A DNA stretch of 64,000 bases from assembly GCF_001625305.1 (NCBI RefSeq), contig NW_017802379.1, forward strand, positions 8,043,105 to 8,107,104. Reading direction: 5' to 3'. The stretch comes from Branchiostoma belcheri. Taxonomy: Eukaryota; Chordata; Leptocardii; Amphioxiformes; Branchiostomatidae. Both the position numbers and the translations under genes were made by a program. Positions 46,611 to 57,642 of this stretch are shown in pieces; the first letter of the stretch is position 1; the number at the start of each line of letters is the position of its first letter. Below the pieces are notes generated by a model, which saw only the letters and a list, made by a program, of their open reading frames with translations, did no database searches and was not told where the DNA came from.

Positions 46611-46866
46611 CAAGAATTGAGGTGTTCAAAAACTCATATTTCCCCAGAACTATCGTAGACTGGAACTAGCTCGTTGTCACCAAGCACAATTGGGACATCA
46701 TCACTTAGAATAACCTTTGAACAACTCCTGCAATTGATTGTGCAAAGATTGAGTGTAACAAGTCGTTCGGTGTCATATAGCTAGCTGCCGCCGCGCCGCG
46801 TGCCTGCGAAGCTGGTGTATTACGCCGAAGGCCGGTTATACCGGCTATACTGATACAGATAAAGAT
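46611..46866 (+). mobile_element. 5'-truncated LINE: ORF2 end and 3' UTR
   Basis: From 46624 the translation gives FKNSYFPRTIVDWN followed by a stop and frameshifts, the standard C-terminus of Jockey/CR1-like ORF2 and close to the copy at 32.3 kb. The 3' UTR follows (GAGTGTAACAAGTCGTTCGG, GCTGCCGCCGCGCCGCGTGC, a CGCC...GGC hairpin, GGTTATACCGGC) and ends with GATACAGATA units. This copy fixes the orientation of the fragments at 7.4 and 27.0 kb. Confidence 0.85.
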
Positions 46867-47613
46867 CCTACCACCGGGCAACAATCCTCAAAAATCAACT
46901 GAATTCCAATCTCCGCCCGCTCACTTTTAATCCTTGCTGCAGAACAGATACATACAAACTGCACCTAAACCAGTGCCGCCCACAGCAATATTTCCATCTC
47001 GGCAAGTAGCAAGTAGTTTGTATCACGTAGCAAGTAGTTTGTACAATGTACTTACATACACACAAACAAACAAACAAACAAACAAAACAATTATGTATCC
47101 TGGTATAAATTATGGCACACTGTTTGATTTGCTATTCTATAGCATATTGTTTAATTTCCTTTTCTAAGAAACCGACTTATTTCTCAGTAAACTAATCATA
47201 AACATATCAAATATATCCCCCACCCACAACCATCTACACAGCAGGTAATCAGTGTATGCTCACGTATTTACCTGTTGCCGTTGCTAATGTTCTCCCCAGA
47301 GACTAACGTCTTTTAATAAGGCAGTGGTGATGTATATTTCTAATTTGACTGAAAGCAGTTTAGACATCCGTCTATTGCATTTAATATATTCTGTATGAAA
47401 AATAGTGATTTTGGTGTATCATTAACCTTTATATAAAATTGAAAGGTATGGTACGCGCTGCAGGCAATCACGATAATGGTAGGTTACATTGAAGCTCTCA
47501 TTAAGTCACTGTATACACAAACATGAAGGAAAAGTTGTATCATTACTTCTTATTATTCAGTACACTGACTTTGAAGTACACCTATGAGGCACACATTAAC
47601 ATTAGATAAGGGG
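46867..47613. other. Unassigned DNA with an (AAAC)n tract
   Basis: Contains AAGTAGCAAGTAGTTTGTA-type short direct repeats (about 47004-47045) and an (AAAC)n run at 47061-47090. Otherwise AT-rich and unrecognised. Confidence 0.5.
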
Positions 47614-48012
47614 ACATGTCGACGTGATTAAATGAATTACATCCTTGCGCGCATGAATCCTCCTCCAAAAAGATTTATTATTGATAAAACAATTTTGATT
47701 CGTAAATCGTACAAACAAGCTACAAAATGAGCAAGTATATGACGTAAATTGCAAAAAAAATATTGGGAAACAATACTTATGCCGTAGAATACTTCAATCA
47801 TTTTCCAAAGGAAAGGAAGGTGAAGAAATTAAAATGGAGGATCTAATATTCCCCATACGATACTCTTTGTGTTTAGTTATGTTTTCAACCTTCATGACCA
47901 GGTATAGTTTAATAATGAAGACAACTTTCTTGCCAAACCTTTTTATTCGGACGTTCGCGTTAGTTTTGGGGGTTCCGTGAGGATGTAATCCACATAATCA
48001 AATCAACATGGC
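47614..48012. mobile_element. MITE family A, diverged copy
   Basis: Right end is clear (GATGTAATCCACATAATCAA then ATCAACATGGC). The left end is diverged (CATGTCGACGTGATTAAATG, then ATTACATCC). The interior matches the copies at 7.3 and 55.3 kb (CGTAAATTGCAAAAAAAAT, CCGTAGAATAC, ATACGATACTCT). Confidence 0.8.
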
Positions 48013-48713
48013 AAATGAACAATTGGTTTTAGTAATAGCTTTAGAAATAGAAATGTACTAGTAGTTCCATGTTTTTCTTACCTGTTTTTGTACAAAATAT
48101 CTTCTCTCTGTCACATATGAATTACGTTATTAGTTTGGAGTACAGATAGAAAGTTAGATTTTCGTAGAAGTAGAACTTCATTTTAGCACATGGTTTTATA
48201 CCATTCTTCAACACATTCTGTACTCATTGTCCTTCTCAGTCTGCAATCAGCCTTCGTGCATGAACTTTCAATAAAGAACTTCATTTGAAAAATTGTCTAC
48301 TTCGCTGACTAACCTTTCTTGTTAAACACCTCTCTTAAGGTAAGATAGCGATCATGGTAATGAGTTCATCCTTTTATTATCTGGGGAGAGGATGGATAGC
48401 TGTGGGTATCATTATCTCTCTTTGATCTTCGCCTTAAGAGCCCTTAAGTTTAACAGGAAGACAAGGAGACAGAGTACCACCTGAAAGATAAAGGTCAAGA
48501 TGCCACCTTTGGCCATTGCGAAATGGGACGAGGAAAGCTGTGATCACACTTAGAGTGAGATGCCCATCAACTGTAATGTGACCCGGGCCTGCTTCGCAAG
48601 ATAAGACGCAGAGGATATTGCAAGAAACTTTCTTATGAGGTTCTATTGCTTTAGAAGGTAGACGCGTCTTGGCGAACCTTAAGGCCCTGTAATACATTAG
48701 AACCTCCTCCCGA
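48013..48713. other. Unassigned non-coding DNA
   Basis: A 96-codon minus frame (48434-48724) runs into the CCAA repeat and has no motif. Confidence 0.35.
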
Positions 48714-48757
48714 CCACCAACCAACTAACCAACCAACCGACCAACCAACCAACCAAG
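48714..48757 (+). repeat. (CCAA)n short tandem repeat
   Basis: Around ten CCAA/CTAA/CCGA tetramers. Confidence 0.9.
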
Positions 48758-48799
48758 GTTGGATGATGTTCTTTTTTTTATATTCCAACATGTAATCAC

Positions 48800-48890
48800 A
48801 AGACGTGGTGACGGCACACTCGAGTTTTTTTTTAAACTTATATTACTGCCGTCACCAACACAGGGGACAATACAATACTCATTTTCACAC
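48800..48890 (-). mobile_element. SINE family 1 tail fragment
   Basis: Minus-strand reading contains AAAATGAGTATTGTATTGTC, then CCCTGTGTTGGTGACGGC. This matches the 3' part of the SINE copies at 53.3 and 55.1 kb. An inverted GACGGC...GCCGTCACC pair flanks a T-run. Confidence 0.5.
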
Positions 48891-49838
48891 GAAACGTCGG
48901 CTGAATAAAAGACTTGGTTGTGAAAAAAGAGTCTCTTTACTCACAGTGTCTTACCAACCTGATGAAACTATTCACCGAAGTTTGCAATGTCGTCTGACTC
49001 TTAGTACATTTTGTACATGTCGCAGTCTTCACTGAGTTGCATCAATATGCATTTAGTGTTTGATAGGTCATTCCTCTCTCTGTCTGCACCTGGTATGGTA
49101 GACTTTACGTTGAGACGACGGAAAATCGGCTCATGCATTTCAAACGCTCTCGTTCAAGAGACCTGAACAAGAAGGATCACTCTGCTTTTCAAAGTGGCTC
49201 CGCAAGCGGCTTTCTACAGTTTGGTCCGTGGGGAGTCAGCGATATCTTTGACGGAAGCAACAAAAAGACGCGTGTCATTTACATGTCTAAACGGCCATTG
49301 GTGGCCTATGGTGTTGGATAGGTACCAAACAGCGAAGGTAGAGCCGCTTAGAACGATAAGCGTATCGCTGGACGAATGGGATCTGAGAAGGAGAACTGCT
49401 GAGTATCGATTTTTTCTCTAAGGGATTTCTAGGCGTCTGTCGAGATGATGGGTTCAAGCAAACTGACAGATATTTCAGTTGGACCCTTTGACATCGCTTG
49501 TAGAACCACATTGTTATCTATGATGGTGTAGGAACTGGAGAATAGCAACAGGTATCTCATACAAGTTGCGTTGCTTTGTGAGGGAAATAACTCACCGAGG
49601 GAGGATCAGCGTTCATGTAATTGTACACCGTAAAGCCATATTGTACTTATATTGGGCACTGCCGAGGTCTCAAAAGCAACATAACCTATGAGACTTAGTG
49701 AGACTTAGTGGCGCCAACGGTAGAATATGTACCGTTCACATATAGCAGCAAGATACTTCAAGTTACTTCACGCACGACTTGTTTTCTTACTTCCAATTGA
49801 AAGAACGGCTACATGCTTTGACAACTCGAATAATTATT
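48891..49838. other. Unassigned DNA
   Basis: Overlapping frames on both strands at 49133-49511 are not recognisable. Nothing else seen. Confidence 0.35.
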
Positions 49839-50225
49839 AGGCCATGTTGATTTAATTGTATGGATGACATCCACCTGAGGACCCCCAGAACTGATGCGAG
49901 CGTGGGAATAAAACAAAAGTTTGGCACAAACAGTTACCTTCATTATGAAATCTACGTTGTGATACAGATGACTAAAGGCACAGAGTATGGTATAGTGAAT
50001 AATGGACTCTTCATTTTCATTGAATGATTTTTTCCCTTTCCTTTGGAGATTTTTTTATTCTACGACATCAGTATCGTTTTCCAATATATTTTGCAATCTA
50101 CTACATACATTTGCTCATTTTGCAACTGCTTTGTACGATTTACAGTATGGACGAAGCTTTTTATTTTAGAAACGGATGAAAATTGATACGTGCGCGGATG
50201 TCATCCATACAATCAAATCAACATG
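49839..50225. mobile_element. MITE family A, copy at 49.8 kb
   Basis: Left end AGGCCATGTTGATTTAATTG, then TATGGATGACATCC; right end GGATGTCATCCATACAATCA, then AATCAACATG. Sub-terminal CTGATGCGAGCGTG and its inverse are conserved. No open frame. Confidence 0.9.
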
Positions 50226-50290
50226 AACATTATTGGTCTTATGGACATGTTTCTTGAAAACAGGAGATGTGATAAAGTTTGAAGCCATTT

Positions 50291-51530
50291 TGGGTAGATA
50301 CAAAAGTAAAACACTGCCTCACTTGAGATTGCCAATTTCCTCAACGTATTTCTACACCGGTATAAACCATACGTTCTGTTGAATTCCTACTTTTAGTCGG
50401 CCCCATAAATTGGATCCCCTTTTTGTGGTTTGCAGACTATCCTTTATGACAGATTTGATACTTTGATATTGATATACGTAACAGTACACTATTGCGTGAG
50501 ATGGTATCAATCCCTGTTGTGAAAGCAACCGGCAATGGATATGTATGTGTATCCACAACCATAAAGAGATGAGAGCCAGATTTGTGACTAAAACTTTTGC
50601 GGTAAGTAACTTGAAAGTGATGTGCGTTTCTTCAAGCTAACAGTTGTTGTAGTATTGTAACTGAAGTATTTTATTGAAGTTCTTAATTTCTTAACCACCG
50701 TGTCTGGGTAGATACAAAAGTGAAACACTGCCTCTCTTGAGATTGCCAATTTCCTCAACGTATTTCTACACCGGTATAAACCATACGTTCTGTTGAATCC
50801 CTACTTTTAGTCTGCCCCATAAATTCGATCCCCTTTTTGTGGATTGCAGACTATCCTTTATGACAGATTTGATACTTTGATATACGTAACAGTACACTAT
50901 TGCGTGAGATGGTATCAACGCCTGTTGTGAAAGCAACCGGCAATGGATATGTATGTATATCCACAACCATAAAGAGATGAGAGTCAGATTTGTGACTAAA
51001 ACTTTTGCGGTAAGTAACTTGAAAGTGATGTGCGTTTCTTCAATCTAACAGTTGTTCTAGTATTGTAACTGAAGTATGTTATTGAAGTTCTTAATTTCTT
51101 AACTGTGTCTGGGTAGATACAAAAGTAAAACACTGCCTCACTTGACACTTTGCCAATTTCCTCAACGTATTTCTACACCGGTATAAACCATACGTTCTGT
51201 TGAATCCCTACTTTTAGTCTGCCCCATAAATTCGATCCCCTTTTTGTGGTTTGCAGACTATCCTTTACGACAGATTTGATACTTTGATACTTTGATATAC
51301 GTAACACCACACTCTTGCGTGCGATGGTATATCGTCGCCTGTTGTGAGAGCAACCGGCAATGGATATGTATGTGTATCCACAACCATATAGAGATGAGAG
51401 TATCTATGACTAAAACTTTTGTACGTTTTAAAACTTTAGTACTTCAGCTAGTAACTTGAAAGTGATGGGCGTCTCTTCAAGCTGAAAGTTGTTGTGGTAT
51501 TGTAACTGAAGTATTTCATTGAAGTTATTC
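50291..51530 (+). repeat. Three tandem copies of a ~410-bp unit
   Basis: TGGGTAGATACAAAAGT begins units at 50291, 50705 and 51110 (steps 414 and 405). Identity is high through ACCGGTATAAACCATACGTT, GCAACCGGCAATGGATATGT and GTGACTAAAACTTTTGCGGT in units 1 and 2, while unit 3 is more diverged. Units 1 and 2 each contain a donor-like GCG|GTAAGTAAC. The 66-68-codon minus frames are near-identical because the repeat is young. I see no protein homology. Confidence 0.9.
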
Positions 51531-51894
51531 TAAACTCACTGAACTGTGCCTTTTACTGCAACTTACGAGAGAAGTACTTGGAAATTCATCAACAGTTCTC
51601 AGTGATGTTGGTAGAATCTCAACACAAAACTTTGTGCTGAGTTGCATTTGCTGCGTACCTTCATCAGCAATTGCGTGGCTTGCCGCTTTGAAAGAACCGT
51701 AAGTCCAACCGTCAAGATATATGGGTGTCATGGGAATGATTTCTCTTTGTATCTTTGCGCCTCTAATAGCCACCACAAGGAGCGTGAGGGAGAATTCTGT
51801 ATGCTTGATGACTTATAGGGGAAGAGTGCTGGAGAGTTGCCAAAAGTGTCTCTTAGGGAATGAGCTTGTTACACTTCCAGCATACTTACAAACT
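51531..51894. other. Unassigned non-coding DNA
   Basis: An 83-codon minus frame (51525-51776) without known motifs. Confidence 0.35.
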
Positions 51895-52030
51895 AGTGTT
51901 ATGACCAAGTGGGTAGAGTGCTCGTCTTGCTTGCATTAGATAGGTCGAGAGTTCGATCCCGGGCCGAGTCATACCAAAGACTTTAAAAATGGTACATACT
52001 GTTTTCTCTGCTTAGCACTAAGCTATGCAT
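51895..52030 (+). mobile_element. tRNA-derived SINE (family 2)
   Basis: A-box-like AAGTGGGTAGAGTG (51907-51920) and B-box AGTTCGATCCC (51950-51960) form a pol III promoter. The body, with ATACCAAAGACTTTAAAAAT, then GGTACATACTGTTTTCTCTG and CTTAGCACTAAGC, is unlike family 1. Single copy in this window, so the 3' border is approximate. Confidence 0.65.
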
Positions 52031-53249
52031 TTGCTTTGCAAATGTTACCTTTCTAGTTTAATCTATTTTAAGTCGTTTGGCGATGCACCGACTTGGCACC
52101 GTTCGTTGTAGCTGGTCGTCTTGCTTCATTAAGGTCAATTCCAACTTACTGTTCAAGTTATTGTTTTGCCTCCAACCACAATCTAGGGATACAATCTAGG
52201 GATAAACTATCGATTTTTTTTATGAGTTGCTTCACAAGAGGTACCCGGTCTTTCTCACTGATAACAACTGCTTTTGTTCGTTGACGACTTCGCCATTATT
52301 TCTTCTCGTGACGTACTATGGTGTTAATCTGCTGATACCGCGCTGGAATGTTGGCTTTGCAGAAGAGATAGGATGTACTTGCATCAAGGGAGTTCATTAT
52401 CGACCAGTGAAAGCTTCCAGGAAAACATAATTGGTGATTGGGTACGGTTCAACGCGGCGGTCATGACCTTGGAGTCCATTACAAGCAACATGAAGGTCAC
52501 AGCTGCCTAGTTTGTTGTCCCTGGCAATGAAAGAACCGATTCATTGTGGCAAACAGTGACCTATGGGGGGTTTATTAATTTTTTTGACGTGAAGTGAATT
52601 TGATCCAATACAGTGCCCTTTTCTCAGGCAATGTTTGGAAACCCGTGGAGGTCTTTTTGTGTAAAACTGTAATATGGATCAATCAATATAAATGTTCTTT
52701 ATAAAGTCAAAGAACACGATTTATGTACGATATTTGGCTATTTTCAAGCGATCCTTTTCCAACAAAAGTTCTTAAGCTGTAAATGGTGCAAATCAGCTGT
52801 AAAACAAGAAAATATAAATTGGAAAAAAATATCGGAAAACGATTTTATTTCTACACCACTTGCCGTTAAAATTAATTACTTGATAGATGCTTTATGTTAC
52901 ATCATTGCTACGGTCATAACGTAATTTACAAGAGAGATATATACAGCATTATGAGTGTCGTCTCAAATACGGTATTATCAAACTATTAACATATTGAGTT
53001 GACTCACATTTGACGGGGTTGTTGTTACTGACAGAAGAAGACTGAGTGGGTGGATTGATCACTTTGTTGTCTTGCTTAGTGTATTCAAGATTTATGAGAG
53101 AAAATTGGCTTTTTCAGCTGCTGCTTCAGATTACATTAATCACATTAATGAATAGTGGCCTGCAATATTAAGGTCGCAGTACAAAGTACTTATGGGCGAA
53201 CCCCGTATCTAAAGTAGTCCGGGCACAAAGTAGTGCGACACAGTATTTT
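52031..53249. other. Unassigned non-coding DNA
   Basis: No gene recognised; AT-rich in its second half. Confidence 0.4.
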
Positions 53250-53370
53250 TACGTGGTGGGGACACACTCCACCACCAACACAGTGGACAATGCAATGCTC
53301 ATTCCACCTGAGGGAAGTGAGGAAAGTCGTGTAAAGTGCCTTTCCCAAGGGTACAAGATCGGTTGCAGAG
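53250..53370 (-). mobile_element. SINE family 1, body and tail
   Basis: Minus-strand reading gives CCGATCTTGTACCCTTGGGA, then AAGGCACTTTACACGACTTT, CCTCACTTCCCTCAGG, GAATGAGCATTGCATTGTCC and TGTTGGTGGTGG. The tRNA head is missing or too diverged to see. Confidence 0.75.
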
Positions 53371-54089
53371 TTCTTCAGAAAGCTGCCGAAATTCTTTCGT
53401 GCACGACAGCGATGTGAAAACTGTATAATTTGACCGTATAATTTGAATCAGGATGTTTTTTTCGGCCAGTCATAAGGCCTTTGTACGGGACCCACCCCCA
53501 TGGCAGGTGCCGAAGTGCAAAGTTGGCAAAATTTCAGCAACCCAAACCGTTTGGATTTGTGGAATAAAATTTTACTTAGTTTCAAATCTTGTCTATTTTA
53601 TTCGTATCAATAAAAAGATATCCAGAGTCAAGTACACTACCAAAAATGCCAATCTTGTTTTTCTTCAGAGAATAATAATTTTCTTCCACTGACAGATTCT
53701 TCGCCCAAGAAAAAAATCTTGTCCATGAGACAAGAATTTCAAGAAAGTGCATTTTAGCATATTTTTCTTGCGGTAAGATACGAATACTTTTACGTTTGAT
53801 GAAGCCCAGCTTGGTCCAATGATATACACCCACACGCGTCATTGGCCCCTTTTATGAAAACTTTTCTTACGCTATTACAACTGGAGGATTTAACTCTAAT
53901 ATCAAAGAAACTAGGCCAGGTCATCAGGTTAGTAGGGCAAACATTACGCTAACAATGACAGGAAGTCTGAAGCAATTTAGACGTAATCCCAAGGGAGGGT
54001 TATTCCTAAATGATACATAAATGCATGCATTATACGATCCGTTAACATGGTTCTTGACAAAAGGTACGCTTAATTACGGAAATGGTCTC
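53371..54089. other. Unassigned non-coding DNA
   Basis: Short frames only; nothing recognised. Confidence 0.4.
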
Positions 54090-55000
54090 CTTTGATTGTG
54101 TATACAGCTGGCTTGTGTAGTATCATTTAGATGCAATTAGATTCCGGTCATAAGTTCGCAGATCACTGATTGTTCGTTGATTGCTTGTATGTACGTATAC
54201 AGAAAAGGATCATTTGATTAGTCATCCATGTACATGTGTCGGTGATGTATATGTAATGCCATGTTGATTTGATTATATGGATGACATCCTCTGTGAACCC
54301 CAAAACTGATGCGAGCGTGCAAATAAAAAAGGGTTTGGCCATAAAAAGTTACTTTTATTATAAAATCTACCGCTTTGAAGGTTGAACAAATGACACAGAG
54401 TATGGTTTAATTTGGTGAACAATCTAGTCTTCAAATTAATGTCTTTACATTTTCGTATTTTTCGTTTGATTTTGGCATTCTACGACATTGGTATCGTTTT
54501 GCAATGTTTTTTTAACTTAGGGTATATATTTGCTTATTTTGCAACGGTTTTGTACGATTTAAAGTATGGTTGAAACCTTTTTTGGGGGAAACGGCCGAAA
54601 ATTCATGCGCGCGCGGATGGCATCCATATAATCAAATCATTATGGCCTAAGGTAGATGACTCCAGTATTTTGTAGTAGGTCCCTTTGATTGTGCACAATG
54701 TAGATGGCTTGCCTGTGTAGTATTATTTATGTGCAATTAGATCTCGGTGATAAGGTTGCAGATCACTGATTATTTGTTGATTGCTTGTTAAAGAATTAAT
54801 CATTTAGCTGGTCGTCAGTGATGCACGTGCAAGGTACATGACTCCAGTATTTTGTAGTAGGTCCCTTTGTGTAGACGGCTCGCCTTTGTAGCATTAGCTA
54901 TATGCAATTAGATCTGGGTGAAAAGATTGCAGATCACTGATTGTCTGTTGATTGCTCTTTTCTTAAAAGCATTAATCACTTGATTGGTCCTCATTGTGTG
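54090..55000 (+). repeat. Three tandem units split by a MITE
   Basis: GCAGATCACTGATT recurs at about 54160, 54759 and 54930, each preceded by TGCAATTAGATNNNGG and followed by TGTTGATTGCT. The distance between units 1 and 2 is inflated by the MITE at 54257-54648; units 2 and 3 are ~170 bp apart. Confidence 0.82.
54257..54648. mobile_element. MITE family A, copy at 54.3 kb
   Basis: Left end GCCATGTTGATTTGATTATA, then TGGATGACATCC; right end GGCATCCATATAATCAAATC, then ATTATGGCCTAA. Sub-terminal ACTGATGCGAGCGTG and ATTCATGCGCGCGC blocks. No open frame. Confidence 0.9.
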
Positions 55001-55084
55001 CGCCGATGGATGCACACTTTGGGTAGATTCCTCCAGACGCCAGTTATTTGCAGTATCGTCACGATGTTTTATCAAATTTACCAA

Positions 55085-55262
55085 TAGGGGTGGAGTCGTG
55101 CTCGACTCGGAACCAAGAGGTCCCGGGTTCGAGTCCTGACATGTCACCGATCTTGTGGCCTCTGAAAAGGCACTTAACACGAATTTCCTCACTTCAGTCA
55201 GGTAGAAATGAGTATTGTCCTGTCTTGTATTTGTATTCTGTATTGGTGGCGGCATAAAATAA
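55085..55262 (+). mobile_element. tRNA-derived SINE family 1, copy at 55.1 kb
   Basis: Head GTGCTCGACTCGGAACCAAG and B box GGTTCGAGTCC (55126-55136) match the 2.0-kb copy. Body CACCGATCTTGTG, AAAAGGCACTTAACACGA and a tail with GAAATGAGTATTGTCC follow. The A-box region is shortened, so the copy is probably 5'-damaged. Confidence 0.8.
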
Positions 55263-55330
55263 GTTGATATAGCTTGAGTGCGCCATCGCCACGTTTGGTC
55301 ATGAAATGTTGGAATAAAAAAATTACCAGT

Positions 55331-55375
55331 AATACGGATGACATCCACGCGCGCATGAATTTTCGTCCGTTTTTA

Positions 55376-55431
<56 letters not shown>

Positions 55432-55700
55432 TATAAATCGTACAAAGAAGCTGTAAACTGAGCAAATATATGTTGCAAATGAATGCTAATGTCGTGGAAT
55501 ACAAAATAAACAAAAAAATAAAAGAAGAAAAAAATTGTGACAATAAAGAGTCTATTGTTCGCCGTACCGTACTCTGTGTGTTTATACATTCGTTTAACCG
55601 TCATGACCACGTAGATTTCATAATGAAGGCAACCCTTTTTTTGCATCAGATTTAGGATTCCTAGAGGATGTCACCCATATGATCAAATCAACATGGCCTT
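55331..55700. mobile_element. MITE family A, copy with expanded (TA)n
   Basis: The left outermost bases are lost; it begins at TACGGATGACATCC. The right end is intact (GATGTCACCCATATGATCAA, then ATCAACATGGCCTTA). A (TA)n run occupies 55379-55430. The interior matches the copies at 7.3 and 47.6 kb. Confidence 0.82.
55379..55430. repeat. (TA)n microsatellite
   Basis: About 26 TA units inside the MITE. Confidence 0.97.
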
Positions 55701-56105
55701 ACATACAAAACGCGAACAATTTACTGCATATAACCCCTTTGTTTCTTTTCAATTATAACGTTACATGCGGTGGTGACAGGCCAATCACTCATTTCCAACG
55801 TTGATGTAATATTGAGAAACTAATAGCATACTTCCTGCAAGTCAACTGATTATTAAAACATATTAGTTTTCCTGTGTTGATGTTTTATTTTTCTGTCGAG
55901 CATCACGGATGCAGACATTTGCTCAAACGATTCATAATGACACATGTAATTATCTCCACGTCATTAGGCAGAAGATTTTAATTTCAGATGCCCTTGGAAG
56001 CATACCCATCCGATGGGCGATTACAATCAGTTAATGCATCTGATGGAGTCACAGCAATCACGATTGTCTGTTGCCTTTTGAGATAACATGAAAACAAACA
56101 CGTTG
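55701..56105. other. Unassigned non-coding DNA
   Basis: Nothing recognised. Confidence 0.4.
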
Positions 56106-56472
56106 GGCCACACCGATTTAATTTGTTGGTTCTCGGATTTTTTCAGAAAAAATATGAAGCGACAGGGCGAAAAAAGGAAAAATACAAACTAGCCTAGGCA
56201 TCATATTATAGCCTCAAAAGCTACGATAGGAGCGATAAAATCAACACAAAAGGCTTGATTAATATTCAAACAATGAATCGTGAACTTCTAATCACTGCTT
56301 TGATAGATAGAAAAACTGTAACAACTAGAAAGAAAAGAACTTTCCTCACCTGTTGGTGGCAAAATATGAGCATATTTGAATTGATTCAAAACCAGAATCT
56401 TTTTTTTTTTGTTCAAATTAGAAAAAAATTAAGAAGCGAATCCGAAAACCAACAAATTAACTTGGTGTGGCC
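56106..56472. mobile_element. MITE related to family B
   Basis: Left end GGCCACACCGATTTAATTTG, then TTGGTTCTCGGATT; right end AATCCGAAAACCAACAAATT, then AACTTGGTGTGGCC. The outer 14 bp agree with the 44.5-kb element but the sub-terminal part differs, so it is a separate subfamily. The 75-codon frame inside is not a gene. Confidence 0.85.
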
Positions 56473-56631
56473 TTGGCAGTAGAGCTACAGAGAACCATAT
56501 TATTTCATAACTGTGCGGTTGGTAAACCATATATATGCATAGCAAATGGATATAGCTCTTTGTAAGATATATATATAATATATTTTTGCATTATATAGTT
56601 GCATCAAGATATGTTTCCTAGTATAAGGGTT

Positions 56632-56791
56632 CGGTCACATTCATCGTACGATCGTCGCACGATCAACGTACGATCTTCAAACTTCAACTGAACCTGCTTG
56701 AAAATGCTTTCTGTAAACACACTTCAGTCAGTGGATATTTCTGTCATAGTCAGCCTGAAACTTTTACGACAACATGCGACGAATATGACCG
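56632..56791. mobile_element. MITE family C, copy 2
   Basis: Left CGGTCACATTCATCGTACGA; right CGACAACATGCGACGAATAT, then GACCGGG. Shares CTGCTTGAAAATGCT with 8742-8942. The left arm contains overlapping CGTACGATC repeats. Confidence 0.7.
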
Positions 56792-57160
56792 GGCCGAAAA
56801 ATGAGCAAATGTTGCTCTATGGCTGTTGTCATCAATGAATATATTTAATACACATGTCGTTACTAGTCATTAAATGGTGCATAAATTTGGTCAACAACAC
56901 CTTTGATATATTTTTCACAAAATCAACATGTGATTGCAGTAGGTCGAACAAATACTACGTGAAATGATATAGCTACGGTATTTGATTAACTTAAAATGTA
57001 CCACACGATGACTGGTGGTCTTGTATATACTCCCAAATACGGAACAGTTCGTAGAATCATAGACCCACATTCCAGCTAATAACCGATGAAAGGCTCTTAA
57101 CTTACGGGAATGACAAATTGCATTCTGACGACACCATAACTGGCTTACAAGTAAACGTTA

Positions 57161-57356
57161 TGCTGAGATCACATTTCCAAACCGTGGCCCGACCGGGCTG
57201 TTTAGATTAACGAAAAAATCAAGAATTTATATCAATAATGTACGCAAACAGCTCCCATTATTAATGTCTTCAACTTTTTTGTGTGCTTTTTTTATCATAC
57301 TTTTAGTTCCATAAGACTACCCGGCCGAGCCCCGGTTTGGAAATGTGACCTCAGCA
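57161..57356. mobile_element. GC-terminus MITE (family D), copy 3
   Basis: Left TGCTGAGATCACATTTCC, then AAACCGTGGCCCGACCGGG; right CCCGGCCGAGCCCCGGTTT, then GGAAATGTGACCTCAGCA. The ends are inverted repeats of ~38 bp. It lies 290 bp downstream of the Kv channel stop codon. Confidence 0.9.
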
Positions 57357-57642
57357 TTAGTCCCAGGGCTTGAACAACTGTACGTGTGCTATCTAGAATC
57401 AATCATATTACATACAACACATATGTAGACGTACGGATTATAAGTTGCTACTCGTACTTAGTAAACTTGAAGCCATGATAACACACGTATCAAAGAAGGA
57501 GAAAACGACACACAACGATATCTCATGTTAAACAACTCACCATTTGTGCAGCATAAGCAGCATAAGGATATCTACTTCTTCTATTTCTCATAATCAATTT
57601 GTTAATTTGGTTTTGGTCCGTTTCATTGATATTCGGAATACA
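57357..57642 (-). other. 3' flank of the channel gene
   Basis: Presumed 3' UTR or flank of the minus-strand channel. I find no AATAAA or ATTAAA on the minus strand between 57361 and 57642. A donor-like AATG|GTGAGT lies near 57536-57545, so the transcript may end further away or be spliced. Confidence 0.4.
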
